Shown here one piece after another: positions 56,597-64,000 of a stretch of DNA of 64,000 nucleotides. Below the pieces are notes generated by a model that was given only the letters and a program-made list of their open reading frames with translations, ran no database searches and was not told the DNA's origin. Each line of letters opens with the position of its first letter. Positions within the stretch are counted from its first letter, which is position 1. Both the position numbers and the translations under genes were made by a program. The stretch is from CAXBBB01 sp963815505 (GTDB taxonomy: Bacteria > Bacteroidota > Rhodothermia > Rhodothermales > BA12): assembly GCA_963815505.1 (NCBI GenBank), contig CAWFGU010000001.1, positions 124,001-188,000 of the forward strand, written 5' to 3'.

Positions 56597-58993
56597 ATGC
56601 TCTCCTCCTACTTTCGCACCGCCGTTCGCAGCCTGACGCGCAATCGCGGCTTCGCTTTCCTCAACGTGGCGGGGCTTTCGCTGGGGCTGGTGTGCGTAAT
56701 CCTGATCGCTCTCTATGCCCGCGACGAACTGATCGTCGACGATTTCCACGAGCGCGCGGACCGCATCGCCCGGGTCGACCTGACGTGGACCGAAGACGGC
56801 GAGGTCGATAAACTGGCCGTCACGCCAGGCATCATGGGACCGGAGATCGCGGCGCGCGTGCCCTCGGCCGAGACGGTCGTCCGGGTGTCCACGACGGATG
56901 CGGTTCTGACTGTGGGCGACCAGACGGTGCAGGCCGAAGAGGGCGCGCTCATGGCCGACGTGGATTTCTTCAACGTGTTCTCGTTTCCGCTCGTCGAAGG
57001 CGACGCGGCGACGGTTCTCGCCAACCCCAACCAGATCGTCGTATCGCAGTCGCTGGCCCGGGCGCTGTTTGGGAGCGGCCCGGCAGTCGGACAAACGCTA
57101 ATGCAGGCGGGCCGCGCGCTGACCGTCACAGGCGTGATGGCAGACGTGCCTCGGCAGTCACACCTGACGTTCTCGGCCGTCACGTCGCTCTCGTCGATGT
57201 ACGACACCGAGTGGATGTTCAACGGGTGGTTCTCCAACGCGTTCGCCACCTACGCGCTGCTGAACGAGGGCTCGACGATGGAGACATTTCAGTCGCAACT
57301 CGTCCCGTTCATCGAAGACGCGGCAGGCGCTCAGATGGCGGAAGCCGAGATCCAGTTGATGCCGGTCGCCCGACCGCTGGATGGTCTCTACTTCGCGGAC
57401 GCGCCGGGCATCGGCCGCTGGGGCAGCGCGACGACGCTGCGGATTCTGACGCTGATCGCGCTGTTCGTGCTCGTCGTGGCGGGCGTCAACTTCACCAACC
57501 TGGCTACGGCGCGCTCGCTGGACCGGGCGCGCGAAGTCGGCGTAAGGCGCACCTTGGGGGCAGGGCGCGTCGGGCTGGCGATGCAGTTTCTGATCGAAGC
57601 GGTCCTGCTCAGTCTGGCCGCGCTCGCCATCGGCACGCTGCTGGCGTGGATCGCGCTTCCGACGTTCCGCATCGTCGCCGACAAGCCGTTGGTGCTGGCG
57701 GATCTGGGTACGTGGTGGAGCGCAATCGTCGCCCTCGCCGTCGGAACGGGACTGCTGGCAGGTGCTTACCCGGCATTCGTGCTGAGCGGTTTCCGGCCCG
57801 TCCAGGTGCTCAAAGGACGTTTCTCGACAGGAACACAAGGTGCTGCACTGCGACATGGGCTGGTCGGCGTGCAGTTCACCGCGTCGATCGCCCTCCTGGC
57901 GGCGACGACCATCGTGTTCGGCCAACTCCGCTTCATGCAGGACCGCGACTTGGGCTTCGATGCAGGTGATGAGCAAACGCAGCTGGTCCTGCTGCCCCGC
58001 GCGATCAACGACGAGGTGTACCCGCGATTGGCCGAATTGCGCGAGCGCATCGGCGCGCTCCCGAACGTCCGAGGAATGAGCGTCGGACTGAGCGCTCCGA
58101 CGAGCGGGGGCGGAAGGGGTGGTGGCTTCGTCCAGCGGGCCGATGGCTCAGAACAAGAGATTCTGGCGGGGATGTACCTGGCCGACACGTCGTTCGCGTC
58201 GGTGATGGGCCTGACGCTGGTAGCCGGACGCGGGATGCGTCCGATGCCGACAGATGAGTCGCCGCGCGAAGCCCTAATCAACGAAACGGCAGCGCGGCAG
58301 GCGGGCTACGCCGACCCCAGCGACGCGCTGGGCCAGCGGGCAGAGTTCTGGGGCATGAACGGCGAGATCGTCGGCGTCGTGCGCGACTTCCACACGCAGG
58401 GGTTGCAGGCCGAAATTCAGCCCGCGTTTCTGTCGCCCACCAGCAATCCGGATTTCATGAACAACGTTCTGATCCGCGTCGGCACCCAAGATCTTTCGTC
58501 GACGCTCGACGCGATCCAGGCGATCTGGACCGATCTGGCGCCGACACGTCCGTTTGAGTACGCCTTCATGGACGAGCGCTTCGCCGAGCAGTACCAGACC
58601 GAGCAGCGCTTCGGCACGCTGTTCCTGTTCTTCGCCGGACTCGCCATCGTGATCGCCCTGCTCGGCCTGTTCGGGCTGGCGGCGCACTCGGCGACCAAGC
58701 GCGTCAAGGAGATCGGCGTGCGGCGCGTGCTCGGGGCTACCGTCGTGCAGGTTGTCGCGCTGCTGAGCCGAGGGACGGTCGCGCTCGTGGCCGTCAGCGT
58801 AGTGCTGGCCGTGCCCGCCGTCGTGTGGGGCATGAACACGTGGCTCGACGGTTTCGCCTACCGCATCGACGTGGGCGTGGCGCCGTTCGCGCTGGCCGGT
58901 GGCACGGTGCTGCTCCTGGCGCTGGCGACGGTTGCCTATCACGCGGTCCGAGCCGCACGCGCCAACCCGGTGGCGGCGCTCCGCAACGAGTAG
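56597..58993 (+). CDS. FtsX/MacB-type ABC permease 5
   Basis: 798 residues from ATG 56597 (MLSSYFRTAVRSLTRNRGFAFLN); an in-frame GTG at 56558 overlaps the sigma54 -24 region and is rejected. Middle block VLVVAGVNFTNLATARSLDRAREVGVRRTLGAGRVG; last block LGLFGLAAHSATKRVKEIGVRRVLGATV. More distant from permeases 2-4. A strong hairpin terminator follows 12 bp after its stop, so it forms its own transcript from site 3. Confidence 0.93.
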   Translation: MLSSYFRTAVRSLTRNRGFAFLNVAGLSLGLVCVILIALYARDELIVDDFHERADRIARVDLTWTEDGEVDKLAVTPGIMGPEIAARVPSAETVVRVSTTDAVLTVGDQTVQAEEGALMADVDFFNVFSFPLVEGDAATVLANPNQIVVSQSLARALFGSGPAVGQTLMQAGRALTVTGVMADVPRQSHLTFSAVTSLSSMYDTEWMFNGWFSNAFATYALLNEGSTMETFQSQLVPFIEDAAGAQMAEAEIQLMPVARPLDGLYFADAPGIGRWGSATTLRILTLIALFVLVVAGVNFTNLATARSLDRAREVGVRRTLGAGRVGLAMQFLIEAVLLSLAALAIGTLLAWIALPTFRIVADKPLVLADLGTWWSAIVALAVGTGLLAGAYPAFVLSGFRPVQVLKGRFSTGTQGAALRHGLVGVQFTASIALLAATTIVFGQLRFMQDRDLGFDAGDEQTQLVLLPRAINDEVYPRLAELRERIGALPNVRGMSVGLSAPTSGGGRGGGFVQRADGSEQEILAGMYLADTSFASVMGLTLVAGRGMRPMPTDESPREALINETAARQAGYADPSDALGQRAEFWGMNGEIVGVVRDFHTQGLQAEIQPAFLSPTSNPDFMNNVLIRVGTQDLSSTLDAIQAIWTDLAPTRPFEYAFMDERFAEQYQTEQRFGTLFLFFAGLAIVIALLGLFGLAAHSATKRVKEIGVRRVLGATVVQVVALLSRGTVALVAVSVVLAVPAVVWGMNTWLDGFAYRIDVGVAPFALAGGTVLLLALATVAYHAVRAARANPVAALRNE

Positions 58994-59005
58994 CGCCGCC
59001 CTCTC

Positions 59006-59039
59006 AAACAGGACAGGTCTGGGGAGACCTGTCCTGTTT
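59006..59039 (+). terminator. Strong hairpin terminator after permease 5
   Basis: AAACAGGACAGGTCT (59006-59020) and AGACCTGTCCTGTTT (59025-59039), a perfect 15-bp stem with a GGGG loop and a TTT end. It isolates permease 5 from the orphan promoter module just downstream. Confidence 0.8.
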
Positions 59040-59060
59040 CCGCCTCCGCACTCCGCCCAG

Positions 59061-59097
59061 CGTCCGCCGGCGCACGGGCGCTGTCCGGTGGCGGACA
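59061..59097 (+). promoter_or_regulatory. Tandem activator boxes, site 4 (orphan)
   Basis: CGTCCGCCGGCGCACG (59061-59076) and TGTCCGGTGGCGGACA (59082-59097, perfect TGTCCG/CGGACA arms), starts 21 bp apart. They are 68 and 47 bp from the -24 GG, exactly 11 bp less than at the other sites. Confidence 0.75.
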
Positions 59098-59128
59098 GGC
59101 AGCGCGATCCGGGCGCGGTTTGGGCGTC

Positions 59129-59143
59129 GGCACAGCGCTGGCA
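59129..59143 (+). promoter_or_regulatory. Sigma54 promoter, site 4 (orphan)
   Basis: GGCACA-GCGC-TGGCA, GG at 59129-59130 and GC at 59141-59142. Predicted start near 59154. No plus-strand gene follows; transcription would run into the 3' end of the chemoreceptor gene on the opposite strand. Confidence 0.7.
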
Positions 59144-59250
59144 ATCGGGGTCGGTGTCCGGGTCGACGTGCCGATACGAACGCTGCGGGGCTCCCCTGAC
59201 GCCGTCTTGCGCGTACAGGAGAGAAGCCCGACATCGAGCGTTCTGCGATG

Positions 59251-61180
59251 CTACGCCACGAGAACCGCCGGCTGGGCGGCGCCGTCTCCACCGAACGGGG
59301 ACGGTGCGCCCGAAGCGGAGTCGGTGCGGAAACGGGCGACCAGCTCGCGCAGCTCTCCCGACAGATGGTTTAGGCCCTCGGTGGCTTCCACGATGCGGCT
59401 CAGCCCCTGCGCTGACTCGGCCGCAACCGTCGAGATCGCCCCGACGGCTCCCGCAATCTGCTCGCTCGTGGCCGTCTGCTCCTCGGTCGCTGCGGCGATC
59501 TGCGCTACCCGCTCGACGTTTTGTCCCGTTCCCCCGACGATGCTGCGAAGCGCCTCTCCCGCCTGGTCGGCCAGCGCGATCCCATATTCGACCTCCTCGT
59601 TGCCGCTGCGCATTGAGGCAACGGCCTGCTGCGTGTCGGACTGAACCGAGGCGATCACGGATTCGATTTCGACGGTCGCCTGCGTCGTCCGCTCGGCCAG
59701 CTTGCGCACTTCTTCCGCGACGACAGCGAAGCCGCGCCCGTGCTCGCCTGCGCGTGCGGCTTCGATGGTGGCGTTGAGGGCCAGCAGGTTCGTCTGCTCG
59801 GCGATGTCGTGAATCACGGCCACGATGGCGCCGATCTGCTGACTCGACGCCCCCAACCGCTCGACCGTTTGCGTCGACTCGGCCACGACGGCCGCCAGCG
59901 TGCGAATCTTCTCGACCGTCTGCGCGACCACCTCGCCCCCTTGCTCGGCCACCGATCCGTTGCGGCGGACCGCGGCGTCGGCATCGGCGACGGCGCGTGC
60001 GTTCTGACTGGCCGAGTGAACGAGTTGCTCGGCTGCGGCGGCGACTTCCTGCGACTGCGCGCTTTGCTCCTGAGCCGCGCTCGACACCTGCTCGGTCGAC
60101 GCGGCGATGCTCGCCGTAGCGTCGGCGGTGCGCGCCACGGCGCCGTCCACCTGGACCATGAGGGCGCGCAGGTTCGCGACGGCGCGGTTGAACCCGTCGC
60201 AGAGGTGCGCGATCTGATCCCCGGGGCGTTCGGAGTGGGCGTGGACGGTGAGGTCACCGTCGGCGAAGCGGCTGACCTGTTCGAGCAGCGCGTGCACGCT
60301 GCGCGTGAGATAGGCCTGCTCGGCCCCGGAGTGAGCGACGGCCTCATGCACACGCGATTCGACGGACACTTTCTCGGCTTCGAGCGCCTGGTGGTTTTCC
60401 CTGATTCCCGCCACCATGCGGTTGAACGAATCGGATAGATTGCCCAACTCGTCGCGCGTTTCTACCGCTACGTGAACGTCTGTTTCACCATCGGCGAGGC
60501 GGCGGGCGGCGGCTTCGAGCCGAGCGACGGGGCGAGCGACCGAGCGCGCCGAAGCGATTCCCAGCATAATCGCCAAAGCGATGGCCACCGCGAACGAAAC
60601 GGTGAGGATCAGACGCGTCCGAGCGGCAGTGGCAGCGCTGAGCGCGGCGCGCTCGCTCGCATGGCGCACCTTCATCGCCTTGAGGAAACCGAACGCGGCG
60701 TCCTGTGCTCTTAGCCGCATCGCGGTAGGCACCGCCCACGACCATCATGGCCTCGTCCATCCGCCCCTCGGTCGCCAACCGAAGCACGTCCAACCGAACC
60801 TCTTCGTAGGCGGCGTTGGCCTCTTCGGTAGCGGCGAACGCCTCATGCGCTTCGTCGGAGAGCAGGGTCGAGGCGAACTCGGTCTCCAGCGAGTCGATGC
60901 GCACGGCCAGCCGGTCTACGTCGCCGAGGAACGCCGAGTGCTGCTCCGGAGGCGCCAGCAGGAGGTTGAGCAGGTTGAGCCGTATTTGGTAGGTCGCTTC
61001 CACGATGCTGCCGATCTGGGCGACGGGCACCGTCATGCTATGGTACATGGTCTCGGATTCGCGCTCCATCGAGTCGACCTCGTAGGCGAGCACGAGGCCT
61101 ACCAAAGCAAAGATGGCGGAAAGCGCTCCGAAGCAGGCGAGTAGACGGGTGCGGACGGAACGATCGGCGAAGCGCGTCAT
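59251..61180 (-). CDS. Methyl-accepting chemotaxis protein (frameshifted)
   Basis: About 640 residues, ATG 61180 (MTRFADRSVRTRLLACFGALSAIFALVGLVLAYEV). Helix 1, a four-helix-bundle periplasmic domain (EATYQIRLNLLNLLLAPPEQ...EANAAYEEVRLDVLRLATEG), helix 2 (LTVSFAVAIALAIMLGIASAR), HAMP, then the MCP signalling hairpin with the tip EQTNLLALNATIEAARAGEHGRGFAVVAEEVRKLAERT. The frame breaks near 60712; removing one A gives AKAQDAAFGFL. No CheA, CheW or methylation gene is in the window. It interrupts the permease array on the opposite strand. Confidence 0.9.
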
Positions 61181-61261
61181 GGCGGCGACCAGTAGAGTGG
61201 GTAGGCAGTGGATCGGACCGGTTATCGGCGAGCCACTCTGGTACTTAAACGCAGCCCCGAT

Positions 61262-61297
61262 TGTCCGAATGTGCACGCTCTCGTCCGCTGGTGAACA
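61262..61297 (+). promoter_or_regulatory. Tandem activator boxes, site 5
   Basis: TGTCCGAATGTGCACG (61262-61277) and CGTCCGCTGGTGAACA (61282-61297), starts 20 bp apart; 79 and 59 bp to the promoter. The distal-box distance equals that of sites 1-3. Confidence 0.75.
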
Positions 61298-61340
61298 CCG
61301 ATCCGCGTCGAGGGCGAGCGTCGGGCTACCTGGGGCGGAT

Positions 61341-61355
61341 GGCACGTCGTTGGCG
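61341..61355 (+). promoter_or_regulatory. Sigma54 promoter, site 5
   Basis: T-GGCACG-TCGT-TGGCG, GG at 61341-61342 and GC at 61353-61354, with the full TGGCAC -24 element. Predicted start near 61366, 16 nt before the permease 6 ATG. Confidence 0.78.
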
Positions 61356-61381
61356 AGCAACGGGTGAAACCACGTACCTCC

Positions 61382-63781
61382 ATGCTGCTCCACGACCTCC
61401 GCCTCACCCTCCGCAGTCTGTCCCGCCGCAAGGGATATGCGCTGCTCCACGTCCTCGGGCTGGCTGCTGGACTGGCCGCGTGCCTCGTGGTTCTGCTCTA
61501 CGCAGCGCACGAACTCACCTACGACCGCTTCCACCCCGGCGCCGATCAGATCTACTCGACGCAGCAGCACGTCACGTCCGGTAGCCGAACGCACACGATG
61601 GACGGCGTCTCGAACGACGCGCTGGACCTGATTTCACAAGGAATCGCAGGCGTCGAGTCGGTGATGCGAGCCGAGCAAGTGCATGGTGCCGTGCGCGTTC
61701 CGGGCGGCGATCCGTTCGAGATCGACTGGTTGCTCCGCGCCGATCCGACCTTTTTCGACTTCTTCGGCTTCGACCTGGCGCGCGGCAGTTCGGCCCAGGT
61801 GCTGGCCGATCCCGGTAGCATCGTCCTCACCCAATCGACGGCACGCACGCTCTTCGGCGACATGGATCCCGTCGGACGGACGGTCGAGTTTCTCGAACGC
61901 GGGTTCATGGACAAGGAAGAGGCCCGACCGCTCACCGTCAGCGGAGTCGCGGCCGATCCGCCCGGCAACTCGACTGTCCGATTCGACGCGCTGACGCGGT
62001 TCGTCCCGAACCCCGACCCCGACTCGAACGCGTTCGACACCACGCCGACCTACCTGCGCCTGGCCGCCACCGCTGACACCGCTGCCGTTCTGGCGACGCT
62101 GCGCACCGCGGGCCTGAGCGAGGACGACGACAGCGCATCGCTGACCATGATGAGGCTCGTCGACGCGCACCTGACGCCCAACCCCGGCTGGGAGGATGCG
62201 CCCACGCCGTTGCGCTACGTCTACCTGTTCGGCGCGATCGCTCTCGTCCTGCTCGTCATCGCGGTCATCAACTACGTCAACCTGGCGACGGCGTACGCGA
62301 GTCAGCGGCGGGCCGAGGTCGGCGTGCGCAAGACGCTGGGCGCATCGCGCGGCGAGCTGGGACGGCTGTTCTGGCTCGAAGCGCTGCTGCTGGCAGGCGT
62401 CGCCGGGCTGATCGCGCTGGCGCTCTCGCTTGGAGCGCCGTGGCTGTTCCGCTCGTTTTTCGGCTTCGAACTGGGCGTGACGCCGTTCTCGCACCCCGCC
62501 CTGGCACTCGGACTCATGGGCGTGGCGCTGGCGACGGGCGTTCTGGCGGGTGCGTATCCGGCGTTGTATCTGGCACGACAGCGTCCCGTCGCCGCGCTCA
62601 GAGGCCAGCGAGCGGGCGGCGGATTGCGGCTGCGTCAGGGCCTGGTCGTCGTGCAGTTCGCGCTGGCCGTAGCGATGGTATCGGCGACGTGGATCGTGGG
62701 CGACCAGCTCGACCTTGGGCGCGACCTGCTGATGGGCAGCGGCAGCCAGACGTTGGTACTCAACGTCGGCTCCGAGTCGGCGGCGGACATCGAGCGGCTG
62801 ACTGCTCAGGTGCGAGCGGCTCCAGGCGTCGAGCAGGTCGTCCGGTCAAGTGCGGCTCCGGGCGCGGGTGGCTTCTCAATGGCAATGCCGCTGAGCACGT
62901 TTACGGGCGGAGAAGCCGTCGAGGGCGAAGAGTCGGTCATGCTCCAAGCCATCGCATCGGACGCCGCCTACATCCCGTTCTACGATCTGGCGCTGACGGC
63001 CGGACGCGCGCCGCGCGAGGGCGAAACCAACGTCGCGGTGCTCAACGAAACGGCTCTGGCGACCTTCCAGATGGGCGACGATCCCGAGGCTGCGCTAGGA
63101 CGCACCATCCACCTGTCGAGCCAGCCGCATGAGGTGATCGGCGTGGCGCGCGACTTCTACATGCGGACGGTCGAGAGCAAGCCCGGTGCAGCCGCCCTGA
63201 TCCCGTTCCCGACCGATGCTATGGAGATGGGATCGATCTACGGGCCGCGTGCTGTCTCCGTCAGTGTGCTGCCCGGACAGACCTCCGATGCCGTCGACGC
63301 AATCCAGGACGCGTGGCGCGGTGTATTTCCCGACGCACCGTTCGCCTACAAGTGGATCGACGACGTATTCGCACAAGCCTACAAAGCCGAGCGCCGCACC
63401 CAGGCCGTCTTCGGATTCGCCGCGGCACTCGCGCTGGTTCTCGCCTGCATGGGCCTGTTCGGGCTCACCGCGTTTGCCGCCATGCAGCGCCGCAAGGAGA
63501 TCGGCGTGCGCAAGGTGCTGGGCGCCGGAGTGGCCCGACTGGTCGGCCTGATGACGCGCGACTTTGCGCTCCTCGTGCTCGTCGGTTTTGCCCTCGCCGT
63601 GCCTGCCGCCTACGTGCTGATGGGCAAGTGGCTCGAAGGCTTCGCCGAACGCGCGCCGATGCGTCCGGGCGTGTTCATCGGGGCCGGGGCGCTGGTACTG
63701 GTGGTGGCGCTGGCGACGGTCGGCTACCACGCGCTCCGAGCGGCGACGGTCAACCCCGCCGACGTGCTGCGCGACGAGTAG
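61382..63781 (+). CDS. FtsX/MacB-type ABC permease 6
   Basis: 799 residues from ATG 61382 (MLLHDLRLTLRSLSRRKGYALLHVLG); an upstream GTG at 61364 overlaps the predicted start of transcription. Middle block LLVIAVINYVNLATAYASQRRAEVGVRKTLGASRGELG; last block MGLFGLTAFAAMQRRKEIGVRKVLGAG. Its own sigma54 module lies between it and the divergent chemoreceptor gene. Intact. Confidence 0.93.
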   Translation: MLLHDLRLTLRSLSRRKGYALLHVLGLAAGLAACLVVLLYAAHELTYDRFHPGADQIYSTQQHVTSGSRTHTMDGVSNDALDLISQGIAGVESVMRAEQVHGAVRVPGGDPFEIDWLLRADPTFFDFFGFDLARGSSAQVLADPGSIVLTQSTARTLFGDMDPVGRTVEFLERGFMDKEEARPLTVSGVAADPPGNSTVRFDALTRFVPNPDPDSNAFDTTPTYLRLAATADTAAVLATLRTAGLSEDDDSASLTMMRLVDAHLTPNPGWEDAPTPLRYVYLFGAIALVLLVIAVINYVNLATAYASQRRAEVGVRKTLGASRGELGRLFWLEALLLAGVAGLIALALSLGAPWLFRSFFGFELGVTPFSHPALALGLMGVALATGVLAGAYPALYLARQRPVAALRGQRAGGGLRLRQGLVVVQFALAVAMVSATWIVGDQLDLGRDLLMGSGSQTLVLNVGSESAADIERLTAQVRAAPGVEQVVRSSAAPGAGGFSMAMPLSTFTGGEAVEGEESVMLQAIASDAAYIPFYDLALTAGRAPREGETNVAVLNETALATFQMGDDPEAALGRTIHLSSQPHEVIGVARDFYMRTVESKPGAAALIPFPTDAMEMGSIYGPRAVSVSVLPGQTSDAVDAIQDAWRGVFPDAPFAYKWIDDVFAQAYKAERRTQAVFGFAAALALVLACMGLFGLTAFAAMQRRKEIGVRKVLGAGVARLVGLMTRDFALLVLVGFALAVPAAYVLMGKWLEGFAERAPMRPGVFIGAGALVLVVALATVGYHALRAATVNPADVLRDE

Positions 63782-63787
63782 ACGGAG

Positions 63788-63817
63788 ACCTGGCAGGTCG
63801 CGGGCAACCTGCCAGGT
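63788..63817 (+). terminator. Hairpin after permease 6
   Basis: ACCTGGCAGGT (63788-63798) and ACCTGCCAGGT (63807-63817), a perfect 11-bp stem with an 8-nt loop, 7 bp after the stop. It could terminate transcription before permease 7 or attenuate it. Confidence 0.65.
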
Positions 63818-63898
63818 TCGCGCGGGAAAACACACCATCCGGGCAGGACAAGTCTCGCCTTTACGAAAGACAATCACCAACCCACTACGCCTGACGAC

Positions 63899-64000
63899 AT
63901 GATTCGCTACGACTTCCTCCTCGCTCTTCGCTCGCTTCGGCGCAACCGCGGCTACTCGCTGCTCAACGGCGTCGGGCTGACGCTGGGGCTAGCCGTCGCC
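63899..64000 (+). CDS. FtsX/MacB-type ABC permease 7 (partial)
   Basis: 34 codons from ATG 63899: MIRYDFLLALRSLRRNRG, then YSLLNGVGLTLGLAVA, the usual N-terminal amphipathic stretch and first membrane helix of this family. It runs off the right edge. No activator boxes are seen in the 117-bp gap upstream, so it may be read through from permease 6. Confidence 0.85.
   Translation, partial: MIRYDFLLALRSLRRNRGYSLLNGVGLTLGLAVA

Noticed and set aside
59120..59644. A plus-strand open frame downstream of the orphan sigma54 module
   Set aside because: It overlaps the MCP 3' end antisense, starts at a weak codon upstream of the predicted transcript start and has no recognisable content.
1..64000. CRISPR arrays, tRNA or rRNA genes, prophage or transposase genes
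   Set aside because: I looked for regular spaced repeats, cloverleaf-like intergenic stretches and integrase or transposase motifs and saw none; short tRNAs could still be missed by eye.

Overview
This 64 kb window is a high-GC bacterial chromosome segment with about 50 protein genes and no RNA genes that I could find. The likely source is Bacteroidota of the Rhodothermales type (Salinibacter / Rubricoccus relatives). The grounds are a Por-type (T9SS) C-terminal sorting domain on a large secreted FG-GAP protein, DUF11 repeat proteins, tandem MacB/FtsX-type permeases, lipoproteins with LxAC lipoboxes, few obvious Shine-Dalgarno sequences, and ECF sigma / TPR-kinase gene pairs. The lineage is an inference from gene content and base composition.

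Layout. 1-4681 (-): a giant secreted DUF11 repeat protein running off the left edge. 5.0-7.9 kb: a lipoprotein, a DinB/YfiT protein, a spore-photoproduct-lyase-like radical SAM enzyme and a small HNH protein. 7.9-11.9 kb (-): a Ser/Thr kinase with TPRs, an ECF sigma factor and an M23 peptidase lipoprotein. 12.1-16.6 kb (+): a large FG-GAP / cohesin / dockerin-like / T9SS-sorted protein. 16.7-21.6 kb (-): glycerol kinase, a DUF421 protein, two small genes, a SigZ-like ECF factor, a DUF2164 protein and a membrane M23 peptidase. 21.9-23.6 kb (+): a DEAD-box RNA helicase behind a hairpin-rich leader. 23.7-29.6 kb: two secreted unknowns, a cyclase-family lipoprotein, a thioredoxin-like protein, a glycosyltransferase, an M20-family protein with altered active-site residues and a ZIP-like membrane protein. 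29.6-34.3 kb (-): three secreted amidohydrolase paralogues. 34.4-37.2 kb (+): an acyltransferase, a VOC dioxygenase and a serine hydrolase. 37.4-40.4 kb (+): an envelope/stress cluster (OB-fold-like, PRC-barrel, DUF2382, GSP17M-DUF2382).

40.5-64.0 kb is the most coherent system. A histidine kinase and a sigma54-activating response regulator (GAFTGA motif present) lie divergent to an export array: a small periplasmic protein, an HlyD adaptor, one LolD/MacB-type ATPase and seven FtsX-type permeases, with a chemoreceptor gene in the middle on the other strand. I find five copies of one promoter module in this array. Each has two tandem 16-bp boxes (YGTYCG-N4-YGNACR) about 21 bp apart, followed by a -24/-12 sigma54 promoter. 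From distal box to -24 GG the distance is exactly 79 bp in four copies and 68 bp (one helical turn less) in the fifth. Four modules precede an operon; the fifth faces no gene and points at the 3' end of the chemoreceptor gene. The simplest reading is one sigma54 regulon run by the adjacent response regulator.

Two cautions. At least twelve genes carry frameshifts (about 24 in all), and most are repaired by deleting one surplus A or T, which looks like consensus insertion error rather than gene decay. Intergenic regions also carry dispersed palindromes (GGGCGACTCG-N-CGAGTCGCCC family), a 112-bp inverted-repeat element and long perfect hairpins.
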